From positions 1 to 10,734 of the forward strand of contig BBFS01000130.1 in assembly GCA_001313365.1 (NCBI GenBank): a stretch of DNA of 10,734 nt. Direction: 5' to 3'. Shown in pieces: positions 1-10,630 of this stretch. Each line of letters starts with the position of its first letter. Position 1 is the stretch's first letter. The position numbers and the translations under genes are program-made. The stretch comes from Paenarthrobacter nitroguajacolicus JCM 14115. GTDB lineage: Bacteria; Actinomycetota; Actinomycetes; Actinomycetales; Micrococcaceae. The notes under the pieces were generated by a model that saw only the letters and a program-made list of their open reading frames with translations, was not told where the DNA came from and did no database searches.

Positions 1-217
1 GGCGGGGCGGGTGTGGATGTCCTTGCCGTCCAGCGTCACGGCCCCCCGCGGGCCGGCTTGAGGAGGCGCGACAGTCCGCGCAGGAGGGTGGACTTGCCGC
101 AGGCGTGGCGCCAACGATCATGGTCACTTTGCCTTCGGGAATCTCGGTGGTGAGTCCCTCCACCACCTTGCGTGCCTCGTACTGGAGCGTGAGGTCCTTG
201 GCATTAAGGATGGCCAT
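1..217 (-). CDS. Ferric-siderophore ABC transporter ATPase (FecE/FepC-like), 5' part only, frame broken
   Basis: This is the N-terminal 70 or so residues of a cytoplasmic ABC ATPase that would power import of iron-siderophore by the two permeases upstream. The ATG at 217-215 has a strong ribosome site (AAAGGAGG, 224-231, six bases away) and lies one base after the stop of the preceding permease. The product begins MAILNAKDLTLQYEARKVVE and reaches a P-loop near residue 40. As printed, the P-loop is broken: one base is missing around 106-107. Restoring it gives GANACGKSTLLRGLSRLLKP, the usual Walker A of this family. A second break is at the six-C run 42-47. With four bases the frame continues ARGAVTLDGKDIHTRPA up to the edge. 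The gene runs off the left side, so the Q-loop, signature and Walker B are not visible. Family is certain from context and Walker A; the substrate is inferred. Confidence 0.85.
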   Translation of the reverse strand, partial: MAILNAKDLTLQYEARKVVEGLTTEIPEGKVTMIVGATPAASPPSCADCRASSSRPAGGRDAGRQGHPHPPR

Positions 218-218
218 G

Positions 219-1328
219 TCAGGCCTCCTTTCGGTTCGACGTGACCAGCAGCCACAGCAGGAAGGGGGCGCCCAGGCGCCGGTGATGACACCGACCGGAA
301 GGACGGTTCCGTCGAGGATGACGGGTGCGATGTTGGAGGCGAAAAAGTCTGCGAGCAACACAATCAGGCGCCAGTGAGGGCCGACGCCGGCAGGCTGGGT
401 TTGCGGACGATGCGTCGGGCGATCGGCCCGGCGAGGAAAGCGACAAACGCTACGGGACCGGCGGCAGCGGTTGCGACGGCGGCAAGTCCGACGGCGGTCA
501 GCACCAGTGCCAGCCGGGCGGCGTTGACCTTGATCCCGAGGCCAGCGGCGGCGTCGTCTCCGAGTTCGAGGATGCGCAACGGCCCGGCAAGGGCAATGAC
601 GGCAGGAACAAGGATCAGCAATGAGACTGCGAGGACGCCGGCCCGATCCACGTGCCGAATTCAATGACCCATTGAGCCAGACGAGGGCGTCGGCGGCAGT
701 CCGGATGTCCGCGCGGGTCATGAGGAAGTTGACCACCGCGTGAAGTGCAGCCGCGATGCCAACGCCAGCCAGGATGAGCCGGTTGCCTGCAGCGTTGCCG
801 CGGCTTCCTCCGCCTGCGCCGGAGCCGCCGCGGGAGATTGCGTAGATGATGGCCGCGACGCCGAGCGCTCCTCCAAGGGCCGCCCCCCCGGAAACCACGG
901 CTCCGGAAGCGCCGAAGATGACGATTGCCGTCACGGCCGCCGCACTGGCGCCGTAGCTGATACCAATGATGTCCGGGCTGGCCAGCGGGTTGCGCAGCAT
1001 GGTCTGGAACAGTGCGCCGGCCAGGCCGAAGGCGATGCCGATCATGGTTCCAACGACGGCGCGGGGCAGTTTATGCTCCATCACGATGAAGCTGGCTCCG
1101 GGGATTTTCTCGCCGCCGGTCAGGTGGTTGATGACGATGGTGAAGAAGTCCGGGATGGTCACCGTGTAGCTGCCCAGGAGCACATACACCGCGAACATGA
1201 CGATGACTGCAAGGCCCAGGAAGAATGTGGGGCTGAGCACGCGCCGAAGTGACAGTTGATGCCCATGTTTGTGGGAATCATTGGTGTTAAATGCCAACTC
1301 GGTGGGGGAGTTTGTGAACTGTGGTCAC
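219..1328 (-). CDS. FecCD-family siderophore ABC permease, second subunit (FepG/FecD-like), frameshifted
   Basis: This is an integral membrane permease of about 365 residues that pairs with the upstream FecCD protein to carry iron-siderophore across the membrane. Family landmarks read across the breaks are FVMEHKLPRAVVGTMIGIAF-like text near 1080-1020, LFQTMLRNPLASPDIIG (about 1010-965), a WLNGSLNSARW segment (about 675-640), AGPVAFVAFLAGPIARRIV (about 470-410) and the C-terminus GAPFLLWLLVTSNRKEA. The start is probably the GTG at 1328, which overlaps the previous stop as GTGA. The first 20-25 codons need one restored base, so the start is uncertain; the body is clear from about 1255. Breaks lie near 640-650 (two missing bases in CGTTGGGA), at 365-368 and at 273-276 (CAGGG printed as CAGG in both). 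A seven-C run at 883-889 adds one glycine without breaking frame. It is translationally coupled to both neighbours. Confidence 0.85.
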
Positions 1329-2453
1329 AGTCCGGCCCCCCCTTTCCGCGGCGGATGAGCCAGACGAAGACGGGAGCGCCGATGATGGCGGTCACGATGC
1401 CTGCCGGGACTTCACCGGGGAGAAGGACCACGCGGCCGATGATGTCGGCGCTGATCAGCAGGATAGGGGCCACAACGGCGGAAAACGGCAGGATCCACCG
1501 GTAGTCCGGGCCAGTCAGCGAGCGGACGGCGTGAGGAATGACGAGGCCCAGGAACGCGATCGGTCCGGCTACAGCGGTGGCGGATCCACAGAGCAGGACG
1601 ATGCCCAGCCCGGTGATGCTACGGGCCAAGGTGACGTTTTGGCCGAGGCCGCGGGCAATGTCATCGCCCAGGGCAAGGCTGTTCAGGATACGACCGCCGG
1701 CCAGGACGATCAACGCCCCCGGCTGCGAGGAACGGCAGCGCGGGAAGGAGGACAGACCAGTCACGTCCGCCGATGCTGCTACCTGCCAGAAACGGAAGCG
1801 TCGAACGTGTCCTGGCTCGAAACCAGGATGACATTCATCAGGGAGAACAGGCCGGCGCTCAGGGCCGCACCAGCGAGGGCTAGCTTGACGGGCGTGGCAC
1901 CGTCGCGGCCCAGGGAAGCAACGGCGTAAACCACGACGGCGGCCGCCGCGGCGCCGATGAAAGCGAACCAGATGTAGCCGGAAAGCGAGCCGACACCGAA
2001 AACGTAGATCCCTACGACGACTGCAAGGGCAGCACCGGCGTTTAGCCCCAGGATGCCGGGGGTCGGCCAGTGGGTTGCGGGCAACACCTTGCATGGCTGC
2101 ACCGCCCAAACCAAGTGCGGCCCCCCCGGCCAGCAGGCCCAGCACCGTGCGGGGGAATCCGGCGATCACCACAGCGTGGTTGCCATCTGCCGAATTGAAC
2201 TTGGTGAGTGCTTCCCACACGGTATCAAGGGGGGGAAGGCCGCGTGCGCCGATCGCCAGGGATGCAGCGCACACTGCGGTGAGTACGACGACGGCCGCCA
2301 GCAACCAAGCGGCACGCTTGCCTGCGGTGCTGCGGGAGCCGGTTCCCCCCCTTCCGGTTCCCGCAGTTTCAGGGGAGATGCCTCCCGGGCCAGCCGACAC
2401 CAAAGTGCCGTTGCCCCCGCCCCCTGGACTGCCGCCGTCGTACTCAGTTTCAT
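1325..2453 (-). CDS. FecCD-family siderophore ABC permease, first subunit (FepD/FecC-like), frameshifted
   Basis: This is the first of two polytopic permease subunits of the importer, about 370 residues. The ATG at 2453 lies five bases after the binding-protein stop and gives MKLSTTAAVQG; a slip near 2400-2425 then joins the main frame. That frame shows a first membrane helix (AAWLLAAVVVLTAVCAASLA) followed by FPRTVLGLLAG and GLGGAAMQGVARNPLADP, the signature of the family. A five-C run at about 2054-2058 shifts the frame to GILGLNAGAALAVVVGIYVF, and further slips lie near 1790-1720. The last third is intact: LVIPHAVRSLTGPDYRW, the loop expected to contact the ATPase, then GAPVFVWLIRRGK. The seven-C run 1336-1342 hides the stop: with five bases the protein ends at TGA 1327-1325. 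As printed, the frame runs into the next gene to 1159. The seven-C run 2121-2127 adds one glycine to LLAGAALG. Confidence 0.85.
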
Positions 2454-2458
2454 TACAG

Positions 2459-3538
2459 TTACTTGCCCGCTGCGTCTGCTGCTTTACCCAGCTGCGGCAG
2501 GAACGTGTCCAGCGCCCACGGCAGGCTCAACGGCGAAGAAGCGGAGAGCGACAAGGTAAGGCTCGAGTTCGTGTCAGCGATGAACGAACCCTTCTTCACG
2601 GCCGGAATCTGGCTGAAGAGCGGGTCAGCCTTGATGGTGTCGGCGGTGGCAGTGTCGGCAACCCAGGTGATGAAGACATCGGACTCGAGCTCGTTGGCCT
2701 TCTCGGCGGACCACGGAATGAAGAAGTCCGTGGACGTCTTGGTGTTCTGCTCCACCACGGGAGCGAGCTTCATGCCGATTTCAGAGAGGAAGCGAGGGCG
2801 GTTGTCAATGGCCGTGTAGAAGCCTGTGGAAGCAGGCGTCACTGGATCGAGATTGCCGTAGATGAAGGTCTTGTCCTTGATCTGCGGGAACTTGTCCACC
2901 TTCTCCTTGATGGTGGCCTGGGTCTCCTCGATCAGCTTCTTGGCTTCGGCTTCCTTGCCGAGGGCCTTGCCGATAAGGGTGGTGCTTTCCTGCCAAGGCG
3001 TACCAAAAGCGAGCTCCGGCTGCGCCACGACGGGTGCGATTTCGCTGAGCTTCTTGTAGTCAGCCTCTTCGAGGCCCGAGTATGCGGCCAGGATAACGTC
3101 CGGGCTGAGCTTGGCGATCTCGGTGAAGTTGATGCCGTCAGCTTCGGAGAACTGAACCGGGGGGGCCTTGTCGGTGCCAAAGCCCGCTCCGAGTTTCTCC
3201 AGCGCTGCATCCTTCCAAGGGGGGGTAGAGCCCTTGTCGTTGTTGCCCCATTCGTTCTTCGGAACGCCCACCGGTACTACGCCCAAGGCGATCGCAACGT
3301 CGTCGTTGACCCAGGAGATGGTGACTACGCGCTTGGGCTGTTCCTTGATGGTGGTCTCACCAAAGACGTTCTTGATGGTTACCGGGAAAGTTGCCGTTGC
3401 TGCCTGCTCAGTTGCCGGAGCCGAGGTTGCGGGGGGGCCAGTTGAGCAGCCGGTGAGGGTAAGAGCGACGGCGGCCAAAGCGGCCGTCGCGGTTCCTGCT
3501 GTTTTCAGCAGGGCGCGGCGTGGGAGAAGGGAAGCCAC
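2459..3538 (-). CDS. Iron-siderophore ABC transporter substrate-binding lipoprotein (FepB/FhuD-like)
   Basis: This 359-residue extracellular binding protein captures ferric siderophore and hands it to the permease pair. It starts with GTG at 3538, with AAGGAG just upstream. The signal peptide has a twin-arginine-like PRRALLK (residues 6-12), a hydrophobic stretch, and a lipobox LTGC with the lipidated cysteine at residue 31, so it is probably a Tat-exported lipoprotein. The mature part has the type III binding-protein layout: EQPKRVVTISWVNDDVAIALGVVPVGVP (about residues 67-94), a domain with LSPDVILAAYSGLEEADYKKL, then a long helix (KEAEAKKLIEETQATIKEKV) linking to the C-terminal lobe. It is the only long gene in the window that reads through unbroken. 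Its three seven-base runs (3159-3165, 3219-3225, 3431-3437) all preserve frame, giving double prolines where single ones are likelier (APPV, TPPW, GPPA). First gene of the importer operon. The siderophore itself cannot be told from sequence. Confidence 0.95.
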   Translation of the reverse strand: MASLLPRRALLKTAGTATAALAAVALTLTGCSTGPPATSAPATEQAATATFPVTIKNVFGETTIKEQPKRVVTISWVNDDVAIALGVVPVGVPKNEWGNNDKGSTPPWKDAALEKLGAGFGTDKAPPVQFSEADGINFTEIAKLSPDVILAAYSGLEEADYKKLSEIAPVVAQPELAFGTPWQESTTLIGKALGKEAEAKKLIEETQATIKEKVDKFPQIKDKTFIYGNLDPVTPASTGFYTAIDNRPRFLSEIGMKLAPVVEQNTKTSTDFFIPWSAEKANELESDVFITWVADTATADTIKADPLFSQIPAVKKGSFIADTNSSLTLSLSASSPLSLPWALDTFLPQLGKAADAAGK

Positions 3539-3570
3539 GGGACTCCTTAAGTAAGTGATGCGAACCTAAG

Positions 3571-3589
3571 TAAGGCTAGCCTAGCCTGC
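3571..3589. promoter_or_regulatory. DtxR/IdeR-type iron operator upstream of the importer operon
   Basis: On the minus strand this reads GCAGGCTAGGCTAGCCTTA, matching 14 of 19 positions of the DtxR/IdeR consensus TTAGGTTAGGCTAACCTAA (known consensus; count made by eye). A further exact half-site, AACCTAA on the plus strand, follows at 3563-3569. The box lies 33-51 bases before the GTG of the binding-protein gene, the usual place for iron-dependent repression. It predicts that the importer is shut off by iron-loaded DtxR/IdeR. No clear -35/-10 pair could be assigned. Confidence 0.75.
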
Positions 3590-3673
3590 CGAGAATTAAG
3601 AAACGTTTGCGTCACCTAATCCAACTCATTGCCGAAATGGGATGCAGGTCACACGCCCCCCCTCACATCCCGA

Positions 3674-3729
3674 GCCCTTCACCCGATCGCTCTCGCACAT
3701 TCCGCGCCCTTCACCCGATCGCTCTCGCA
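3674..3729. repeat. 24-base direct repeat, two copies, 32-base period
   Basis: The same 24 bases occur at 3674-3697 and 3706-3729 with an eight-base spacer and no mismatch. Each copy begins GCCCTTCACCCGATCG and ends CTCTCGCA. The reverse complement begins TGCGAGAGCGATCGGGTG. The copies contain the palindrome CGATCG. With only two copies and a short spacer this is not a CRISPR array. Function unknown. It may be a dispersed intergenic repeat of the genus or a protein-binding site. Confidence 0.8.
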
Positions 3730-3805
3730 GTGGACATCTGCCCCCCCGGAGTTTTGAAAGTATTAGCGGCAGCGGACTACCGCTTCCAAGGATCACGACG
3801 AGGGG

Positions 3806-3937
3806 ATGAGCGTGCGCACTGATTCAGTTGCTGCAGCCATGGTTGGCGAGGTGGCCGCTTTGGCCTGCTTGGCACTCCCCCCGCACGTCGGCATCTTCCT
3901 AGGTTTCAAGGCACGTCCCCTTGATAGGGGGGGCTAG
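3806..3937 (+). CDS. Possible 43-residue open reading frame, unrecognised
   Basis: ATG at 3806 opens 43 codons ending at TAG 3935-3937 (MSVRTDSVAAAMVGEVAALA and on). The middle is hydrophobic and alanine-rich. I recognise no family. The purine-rich stretch AGGGG abuts the ATG with no spacer, so it is a poor ribosome site, and the frame contains one six-base and one seven-base G/C run of doubtful length. It could be a chance frame or part of a broken gene. Confidence 0.15.
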   Translation: MSVRTDSVAAAMVGEVAALACLALPPHVGIFLGFKARPLDRGG

Positions 3938-4036
3938 ACAGCTGTGCCCTTCCTTCCCTCGATGGCCGACGCATCCTGCCATTTCCGCGCACATCTTCAG
4001 AGCGCGGACGTCGACCATTTCCGAGAGAAGCTTGCC

Positions 4037-4537
4037 ATGCAGAAAATCACTGCCCAACAGATCCGTTCGTCCTTCATCAACGCCAGCCGCTCCGAGGCAG
4101 CCAAAGCCAACCTCCCCCCGCAACTTCGAAACCATCGACTGGGACAATCTGGAATTCCTGGGTTGGCGGGACGAAAAAATGCCCCCAGCGCGGATACCTC
4201 GTGGTTCCGCACCGGGGGCGAACTCACCGGGATCATGCTCCGCGCACCTGAAGGTGGCTCCGGGAAGAGGCGCGTAGTCCTCTGCGAACTCTGCCGCGAC
4301 GTGTTTTCGAAGGACGACGTTTACTTGTGGGTCGCCAAGAAAGCCGGACAATCCGGTAAGGACGGGAACACCGTGGGGGGGACACTGATCTGCGCCGAAT
4401 TCGGTTGCAGCGCCAACGTGCGCAAGGAACCGCCCGCCAACGAGATCAACCCGGACCCGGCCGCCGTCGTAGTTGAACAGATTGCAGGACTGGAGTCCAG
4501 GACCGAACAGTTCCTTGACCGCGTCCGCGCGAAGTAA
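4037..4537 (+). CDS. FBP-domain four-cysteine zinc-finger protein (FusB/EF-G-binding family), frameshifted
   Basis: This is a cytoplasmic protein of about 165 residues. The C-terminal half carries a treble-clef zinc-binding motif: CELC then, about 35 residues on, CAEFGC, so Cys-x2-Cys with Cys-x4-Cys. This layout is that of the FBP C-terminal zinc-finger family, related to FusB, which binds elongation factor G and helps release it from the ribosome. Family assignment is from memory of sequence style; the role in this organism is inferred. I chose ATG 4037 (MQKITAQQIRSSFINASRSE), six bases after AGAGAAG; an upstream in-frame ATG at 3944 adds unlikely sequence. The N-terminal half is broken at the six-C run 4114-4119 (five restores LPRNFETIDWDNLEFLGWRD) and at two five-base runs near 4182 and 4214 (four each restores MPQRGYLVVPHRGELTG). 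The seven-G run 4375-4381 adds one glycine in NTVGTLIC. It is convergent with jetC and divergent from the importer. Confidence 0.8.
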   Translation: MQKITAQQIRSSFINASRSEAAKANLPPQLRNHRLGQSGIPGLAGRKNAPSADTSWFRTGGELTGIMLRAPEGGSGKRRVVLCELCRDVFSKDDVYLWVAKKAGQSGKDGNTVGGTLICAEFGCSANVRKEPPANEINPDPAAVVVEQIAGLESRTEQFLDRVRAK

Positions 4538-4550
4538 GTCCAGGAACAAG

Positions 4551-4616
4551 CCCAAGTAGGTAGCAGCAGGTGCCGTTTAGAACCTTCAAAACGGCATCAT
4601 CTGCTACCTACTTGGG
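4551..4616. terminator. Long convergent hairpin between FBP gene and jetC
   Basis: A perfect 16-base stem (CCCAAGTAGGTAGCAG at 4551-4566 with its complement at 4601-4616) encloses a second stem, TGCCGTTT/AAACGGCA (4571-4578 with 4589-4596), and a ten-base loop. It begins 13 bases after the FBP stop and ends 21 bases before the jetC stop codon, so it is placed to end transcription from both sides. Neither side has a U-tract (GCCCGCC on the right, GCTTGTTC on the left strand), so a canonical intrinsic mechanism is uncertain. It also marks the end of the jet operon. Confidence 0.75.
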
Positions 4617-4637
4617 CCCGCCGGACGAGACGTGACG

Positions 4638-7600
4638 TCAGCGCAGGACGATGTCCACCGGGTTGGCTTCGGAACGCCATGCTCCTGGTTCCCCCCCAGG
4701 CCCGGCGATGACCGGAGCCGTGAGCACACCCGAGCGGTTAGTGCGCTTGTCCCGGAGGATTTCCGTGACGGAGCCAAGGTGCCTGGACAGGTCAATCACG
4801 TTTTCCGGTGCGGCCAGGAGCAACTGGAACCCGAATTCGTGAAGCGCCTTGATACCCGCACCCGCGAATTCCTCGGACGCCAGCACGAAGGCTTCGTCCA
4901 TCATCACGGTGCCATACGTGGTGAAGCCCTGCTCGGCGATTCCCAGCTGGTAGCTCAGTGCCGCGGCCATGATGAACGCCGTGAATCGCTGGCGCTCACC
5001 GCCGGACATGGACCCTGTGTCGGCATGCATGAAGACTTCGGTCTTCTTCTTGCCGGACTTTCCAGTGGTGCCGGTTTTGCCTGACTTCGAAGCAACCTCG
5101 CGGTGTTCCTTGCACTGAATAAACAGGTGCCCGCGGACGTCCAGCACCTCAGCCCGCCAGCGCCGATCCTCCGGCGTCTGCGAACCAAGCCGCTTCACCA
5201 GGTCTCCAACGACTTGTAGCGCGCAGTGAGCTCGGCGTCGTCGTCGACTTCTGCCGTTGAACCAGCACCTGCTGAAGCAGCCGCGCCGCGCGACGGCCGC
5301 GTGTGCTTGGCCTTCAGGCGTTCTGGATCGCATCCTTGAACTGTTTGGCCGTGGCCGGCAGTGTCTGCTTGATGTCCAGTTCCAGGAAGCTGCCTCATGG
5401 AAATTGACCTGCGACAGGATGCCGTTGAGGGGGGGCAGGATCCGGCTGGTGATGCTTCGCCGTTCCTCATCCAGCAGATGTAACAGCGTGCTGAAGGACT
5501 CGTGTGTGCGTTGGTTGAAGAACAGCCGGAATTCGGCCTCCTGCGCGGGCAGGCCATCGCTCACGATCGCGTGGTACCGGGATTCGAAGTCTCCTGCAGC
5601 TCCAATCGAGGTGCCGTGATCGGCGCTGATAGCGCTTCCCCCAGTCGCGCACGAATGCCTCGAACATGCGGGTCAGCCGCTCGGCCGTCGCTTGGCCGCG
5701 GGATTCCGCAGCATGCAGTTCGTCGAGCAACTTATTCCGGACGCTGTTGGCGAGGTTGTCGAGCTCGTAAAGTTCGGAGACTTCGGCGATGCCGTCGAAG
5801 TACGGCTCCAGCGCGGTGACGGTAGAGGCCGACGGCGGTGCTTGCTCCAGCTTCAACCTCGCCGCATCGAGCAGGCCGTCTGCCGTGGTCATCTTGTGGT
5901 CCAGCGCCTTGTATTCGCTCTGCAGGACTGCGGCCGCACCTGTGGAGGACTGGTGCTTTTCCCGGACACTCTCGATGTTGGCACGCAGCGGCTCCAAGTC
6001 TGCCTGGGCGGCCAGAGCGTCCGTTAGGCGCTGTTCGATCCTGGCAAGTTCATCCGCGGCCACGGCTGCGGAGACCTGCTCCCATGGCCGCTCATCTTCA
6101 GCGACCCTGCGCAGCGCTTCGAGCTGACGTGCCATACCCTGATGCGAATCCTCGCGGCTCTGAGCAAGTTCCGAGGCCTTCACGAGCTCGTTTTCCAGCT
6201 CCCCCCACGCGCGCTGCCACCAGTTCGAGCTTGGACGCATTATCGAAACCGAGGACGTAATCCTGGCGGCTCGTGAAACGGTCGTCCTTCTCCACGGTGT
6301 GCCTGTTGCGTTTGACCACGCCACCAAGCTCAGGCCCTTGTCCATCGAAGCAAGCTCGTCAGGGTCCTCAACGCACGGGTACGCGAAGTCCAAGGCAATC
6401 CGCTCGCGGATCCACTCCCCCCCGGCGTCGGCGTTGGCGCCCGAGGTGAGAATGCTCAGCTTAGTCAAGAGGTCGCCGTCGGACACGTCCTCCACAGCCA
6501 GCGCGCCACCGGCGAGCGGCTTGGAAACATCGACAGCGCGAAGCGCGCCCCCCCGGACGGTGTTGTCGTTCAGGTACCGCGTCACAGCCGCGAAATACTC
6601 CCCCCCGGAACCAGCAACGTGGTGGCGAGGTTACGCAGCGCTCGTTCGGCGGCCGGACGCCACTGATCCTGGCCCTCTGCCAGATCGATCAGCTCACCGC
6701 CAAAGGGCATCCGCTCTTCCGGAACCCCGGTTGCTGCTGCGATAGCAGCCCGGTTCTCAATGCTCGACGGCGGCAGCAACGACTTGCGCGACCGCAACGA
6801 AAGCAGCTCCTGCTGGGCCGCGGCGAGCTCACGCTTCTTGGTCGCGTGTCCGTCAAAGGCCTCAAAACGAAGCTCCTTGAGCGCCTCGGAATCGTTTTTC
6901 AATTCCGCCGAGCGAGCAGCTGCCTGCTCGTGCGCCTGATCCCAGCCCTCGGCGGTCCACTCCAGGTTCAGCCCGGCCTCGGCCAACGCCTTCTTGGCGG
7001 AATCTTCAACTTGCTGACGCAGCTTGAGGCCAACCCGGGCGTTCTCCAACGACTGCTCAATCGCCGAAATCGCGTTGCCGCCGCGGTTGTTGTAATCCAG
7101 CTCAAGGTCACGGAGCTCCTTGGCCAAAGCATCCCGCACAGTGCGTTCAGCAGCCAGTTCCTGAGCCTTGGACTGAGCCAGCTCCTTGAAACGGGCCAGC
7201 GTCTTGGCGTGCACCGTGACCGCAAGCTGCTGCTTGTAGGCCTCGAACTCCTCGCCGGCCAACTCGCGGAGACGGTTCGCGTCCAGCAACGCCTGCGCGT
7301 ACTCCTTGTTCAGCTCCGGAACCGGTGCCAACTGGTCCCGCTGCTGCCGTACGTCTTCCAACCGCTGCCGGATGGACATCAGGTTGCTGAATTCCTCCAC
7401 CACATCATCGGCGGCAGCAACGTGGCCGGAGCATCGAGTACCTGGTCGCGGAAGAACGTGTTCACGCTGCCGCCCAAGCCCTTACCGGCCTGGATTACGC
7501 GAAGCAGCGGAAGCGCCTGATCCGAGTTGATGCCCAGGAGCCTGCGGAACCTTTCGGCGAACGCCTTGTGCACGTCGAAGACCTGGCCCTCGGGGGGGAA

Positions 7601-8147
7601 GATCGACTCCAACGCGCCCTTGGTAAACCGCTTCTGCGCAATGCCCTCGATCGCCTCAAGGTCCAACGGCTTGCTGTCAATCACATAAAAACGCCCGACA
7701 CTCGACTCCGTGCCATTCTTTGGCAAGTCGAACAGAGCCGACACCGTCACCTTCGTGCCAGCCGCATTATCAAACGTCAGTGCGACGGCGGACCAGGTGG
7801 CACCGGGGCGCTGGAAGCACTCGCCGAGCTATCCCCCCCACCGCCTTATCACCCACCTTGCCGCGCATGTAAGTGAACGTGGTCCTCTTGTCCTCCACAG
7901 CCCCCCCGCCGGATCGCTGGGCCGCAGCCTCGTTCGAGCGCGGACGGGCATCAAACACGCGGAGCATCGCATCAAAGAGAGTCGACTTACCGACGCCCGA
8001 GTTACCCGTCAGGAGGGTGCCCTTGCGGTCCACGTGCATGGTGTGAGCCCCCATGGAAGGTGCCCCCCCAGTTGACCACCTGCACGAGGGCCAAACGCAT
8101 CTGGCCCGGGTTCGTGAGCTCGCCGAGCGGGAGCATGCTTGCGATCG

Positions 8148-8151
<4 letters not shown>
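4638..8151 (-). CDS. jetC: JetC, SMC-like ATPase of a Wadjet/MksB-type complex, frameshifted
   Basis: This is an SMC-family DNA-loop-extruding ATPase, about 1,165 residues when read across the breaks. GTG at 8151 overlaps the jetB stop as GTGA and gives [20 protein letters not shown]. Next come NWGTFHG (about 8080-8050) and the Walker [10 protein letters not shown] (about 8006-7980). The middle is long, charged and heptad-like, rich in Leu, Glu, Lys and Ala (about 7400-6650 and 6230-5650), as expected for the two coiled-coil arms around a hinge. The C-terminal head has the ABC signature MSGGERQRF (about 5015-4985), Walker [10 protein letters not shown] (about 4915-4885) and a [12 protein letters not shown] segment. 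Frame slips occur near 8053, 7905, 7835, 7820, 7425, 6603, 6335, 6203, 5660-5640, 5395, 5316 and 5200; none removes a catalytic motif. In the family JetC works with JetA and JetB to find small circular DNA. The final codons end in VDIVLR at TGA 4640-4638. Identity as an SMC of the Jet/Mks group is firm; whether the system defends against plasmids is open because jetD is missing here. Confidence 0.9.

Positions 8152-10630
<2,479 letters not shown>

Larger units (their letters stand above)
3590..4036. other. Non-coding gap between divergent importer operon and FBP gene
   Basis: About 450 bases with no well-supported gene. It holds the upstream side of the iron operator, a 24-base direct repeat pair (3674-3729), three of the seven-base G/C runs (3656-3662, 3741-3747, 3927-3933) and a weak 43-codon reading frame (3806-3937). 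A promoter for the FBP gene must lie here or just left of 4037, but no convincing -10/-35 pair was found. Confidence 0.6.

Noticed and set aside
740..1252. 170-codon plus-strand frame
   Set aside because: It is antisense to the second permease, whose LRNPLASPDIIG motif lies in the same stretch.
2075..3445. 456-codon plus-strand reading frame
   Set aside because: It lies opposite the binding-protein and permease genes, has no family motif, and is the usual antisense shadow of high-GC genes.
3674..3729. CRISPR array
   Set aside because: There are only two 24-base copies with an eight-base spacer, no further units and no cas genes in the window.
3656..3933. Phase-variable poly-C/poly-G tracts
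   Set aside because: Phase variation targets a few surface or restriction genes. Here the tracts hit transporters, a zinc-finger gene, SMC genes and non-coding DNA alike, with a fixed length of seven.
3899..4555. 218-codon minus-strand frame opposite the FBP gene
   Set aside because: The plus strand carries a clear Cys4 motif and conserved text across the breaks; the minus frame has none and would run through the hairpin.
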